Shown here piece by piece: positions 45,037 through 45,338 of a DNA stretch of 45,338 nt; the stretch's first letter is position 1, and every line of letters starts with the position of its first letter. The notes under the pieces are model-generated. The model searched no databases, was not told where the DNA came from, and saw only the letters and a list, made by a program, of their open reading frames with translations. Source of the DNA: a virus. The stretch covers positions 1 through 45,338 of IMG/VR virus record IMGVR_UViG_3300043395_002348. One strand, given 5' to 3'. A program made the translations under genes and the position numbers.

Positions 45037-45338
45037 TGGCAATCCTATTAGGTAAAAAAAGAGTATTAGATACCAAAGAGTATAATGATTATGCTATTGG
45101 TATTACACTGCCATTACAAATAGGAAATTCCGCTTTTAATCAATCGTACACAACAACAGAGCAATTGAGAACAAACATAAAAAGTTTGTTACTTACTAAA
45201 AAATATGAAAGAATAATGCAACCAAATTTAGGTAGCGGTTTGCAAGAACTTCTTTTTGAACAAAATACAGAAGATTTACCAGATAGAATAGAGCAAACTA
45301 TAAACGATTCAATAAACAATTGGTTACCATATGTTTCA
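45036..45338 (+). CDS. gp25-like baseplate wedge protein (3' end cut by window edge)
   Basis: The first 101 residues match the GPW/gp25 family, a T4 baseplate wedge subunit with a lysozyme-like fold: YAIGITLPLQIGNSAFNQSY, TTTEQLRTNIKSLLLTKKYE, RIMQPNLGSGLQELLFEQ and then EDLPDRIEQTINDSINNWLPYV. The conserved R/ERIMQP-x-G-S/G-L-x-LLFE motif is clear. The gene runs off the window, so only the C-terminal end is missing. It indicates that the wedge operon (T4 gp6-like and onward) lies to the right. Confidence 0.9.
   Translation, partial: MAILLGKKRVLDTKEYNDYAIGITLPLQIGNSAFNQSYTTTEQLRTNIKSLLLTKKYERIMQPNLGSGLQELLFEQNTEDLPDRIEQTINDSINNWLPYVS

Noticed and set aside
1-45338. tRNA genes, CRISPR arrays, insertion sequences, integrase or attachment sites
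   Set aside because: I found no cloverleaf with a T-loop, no regularly spaced repeats, no transposase or recombinase motifs and no boundary repeats. A tRNA search program would settle the first point.

Overview
The window is AT-rich and looks like part of a large, lytic, T4-like contractile-tail phage (Caudoviricetes) that infects a member of the Bacteroidota. Phage markers are a UvsW-type helicase, PhoH, a gp55-like late sigma factor, ThyA, dCMP deaminase, Hsp20, a gp5-like baseplate spike and a gp25 baseplate wedge cut by the right edge. Host clues are promoters of the TTTG-N19/20-TAnnTTTG type, Bacteroidota-style signal peptides and lipoboxes, and TonB-dependent receptors. No terminase, capsid, polymerase, integrase, att site, tRNA or CRISPR array is visible, so this is a fragment of a larger genome.

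Layout. (1) 1-2884, minus strand: a 3'-truncated Oar-like TonB-dependent receptor with its own host-type promoter and a terminator-like hairpin in its leader; it may be a phage gene or flanking host DNA. (2) 3382-20368, plus strand: DNA metabolism and early/middle genes (UvsW helicase, Nmad1/DUF1599 protein, dCMP deaminase, PhoH, 5'-nucleotidase, HD hydrolase, Hsp20, UV-damage endonuclease, two 2OG-Fe(II) oxygenases, ThyA, a cupin, the late sigma factor) among small hypothetical genes. Host-type promoters recur here. (3) 20537-36118: an envelope cassette in which most products have a signal peptide, lipobox or membrane segment: two cohesin/dockerin-like secreted proteins (one also with C-type lectin and LCCL domains), two twin lipoproteins, small membrane proteins including a possible holin, two DUF2589-type proteins, a CsgG-like protein, a complete TonB receptor with a partner lipoprotein, and two outer-membrane-type proteins. 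(4) 36146-39854: an operon whose products begin with the same short tag (M-I-x-L-x-x-[LI]-[LM]-x-E). It matches the position and cleavage rule of T4 capsid-targeting sequences, suggesting proteins packaged in the head and injected. The last gene is a Cys-Ntn hydrolase whose catalytic Cys follows I-N-E, a possible prohead-protease site. (5) 39902-45338: baseplate hub operon with gp5-like spike, Ala-rich repeat protein, two tail-associated cell-wall peptidases and gp25.

Regulation. The core ATATTTAT recurs just upstream of about twelve genes, mostly late ones. It is probably the late promoter read by the gp55-like sigma factor at 19261-19983. Three times it is fused directly to the T-run of a GGGAG/CTCCC terminator, which gives a compact stop-then-restart module. 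Because the same motif drives the envelope cassette, the head-protein operon and the baseplate operon, the surface genes appear to belong to the phage late programme and not to be stray host DNA.
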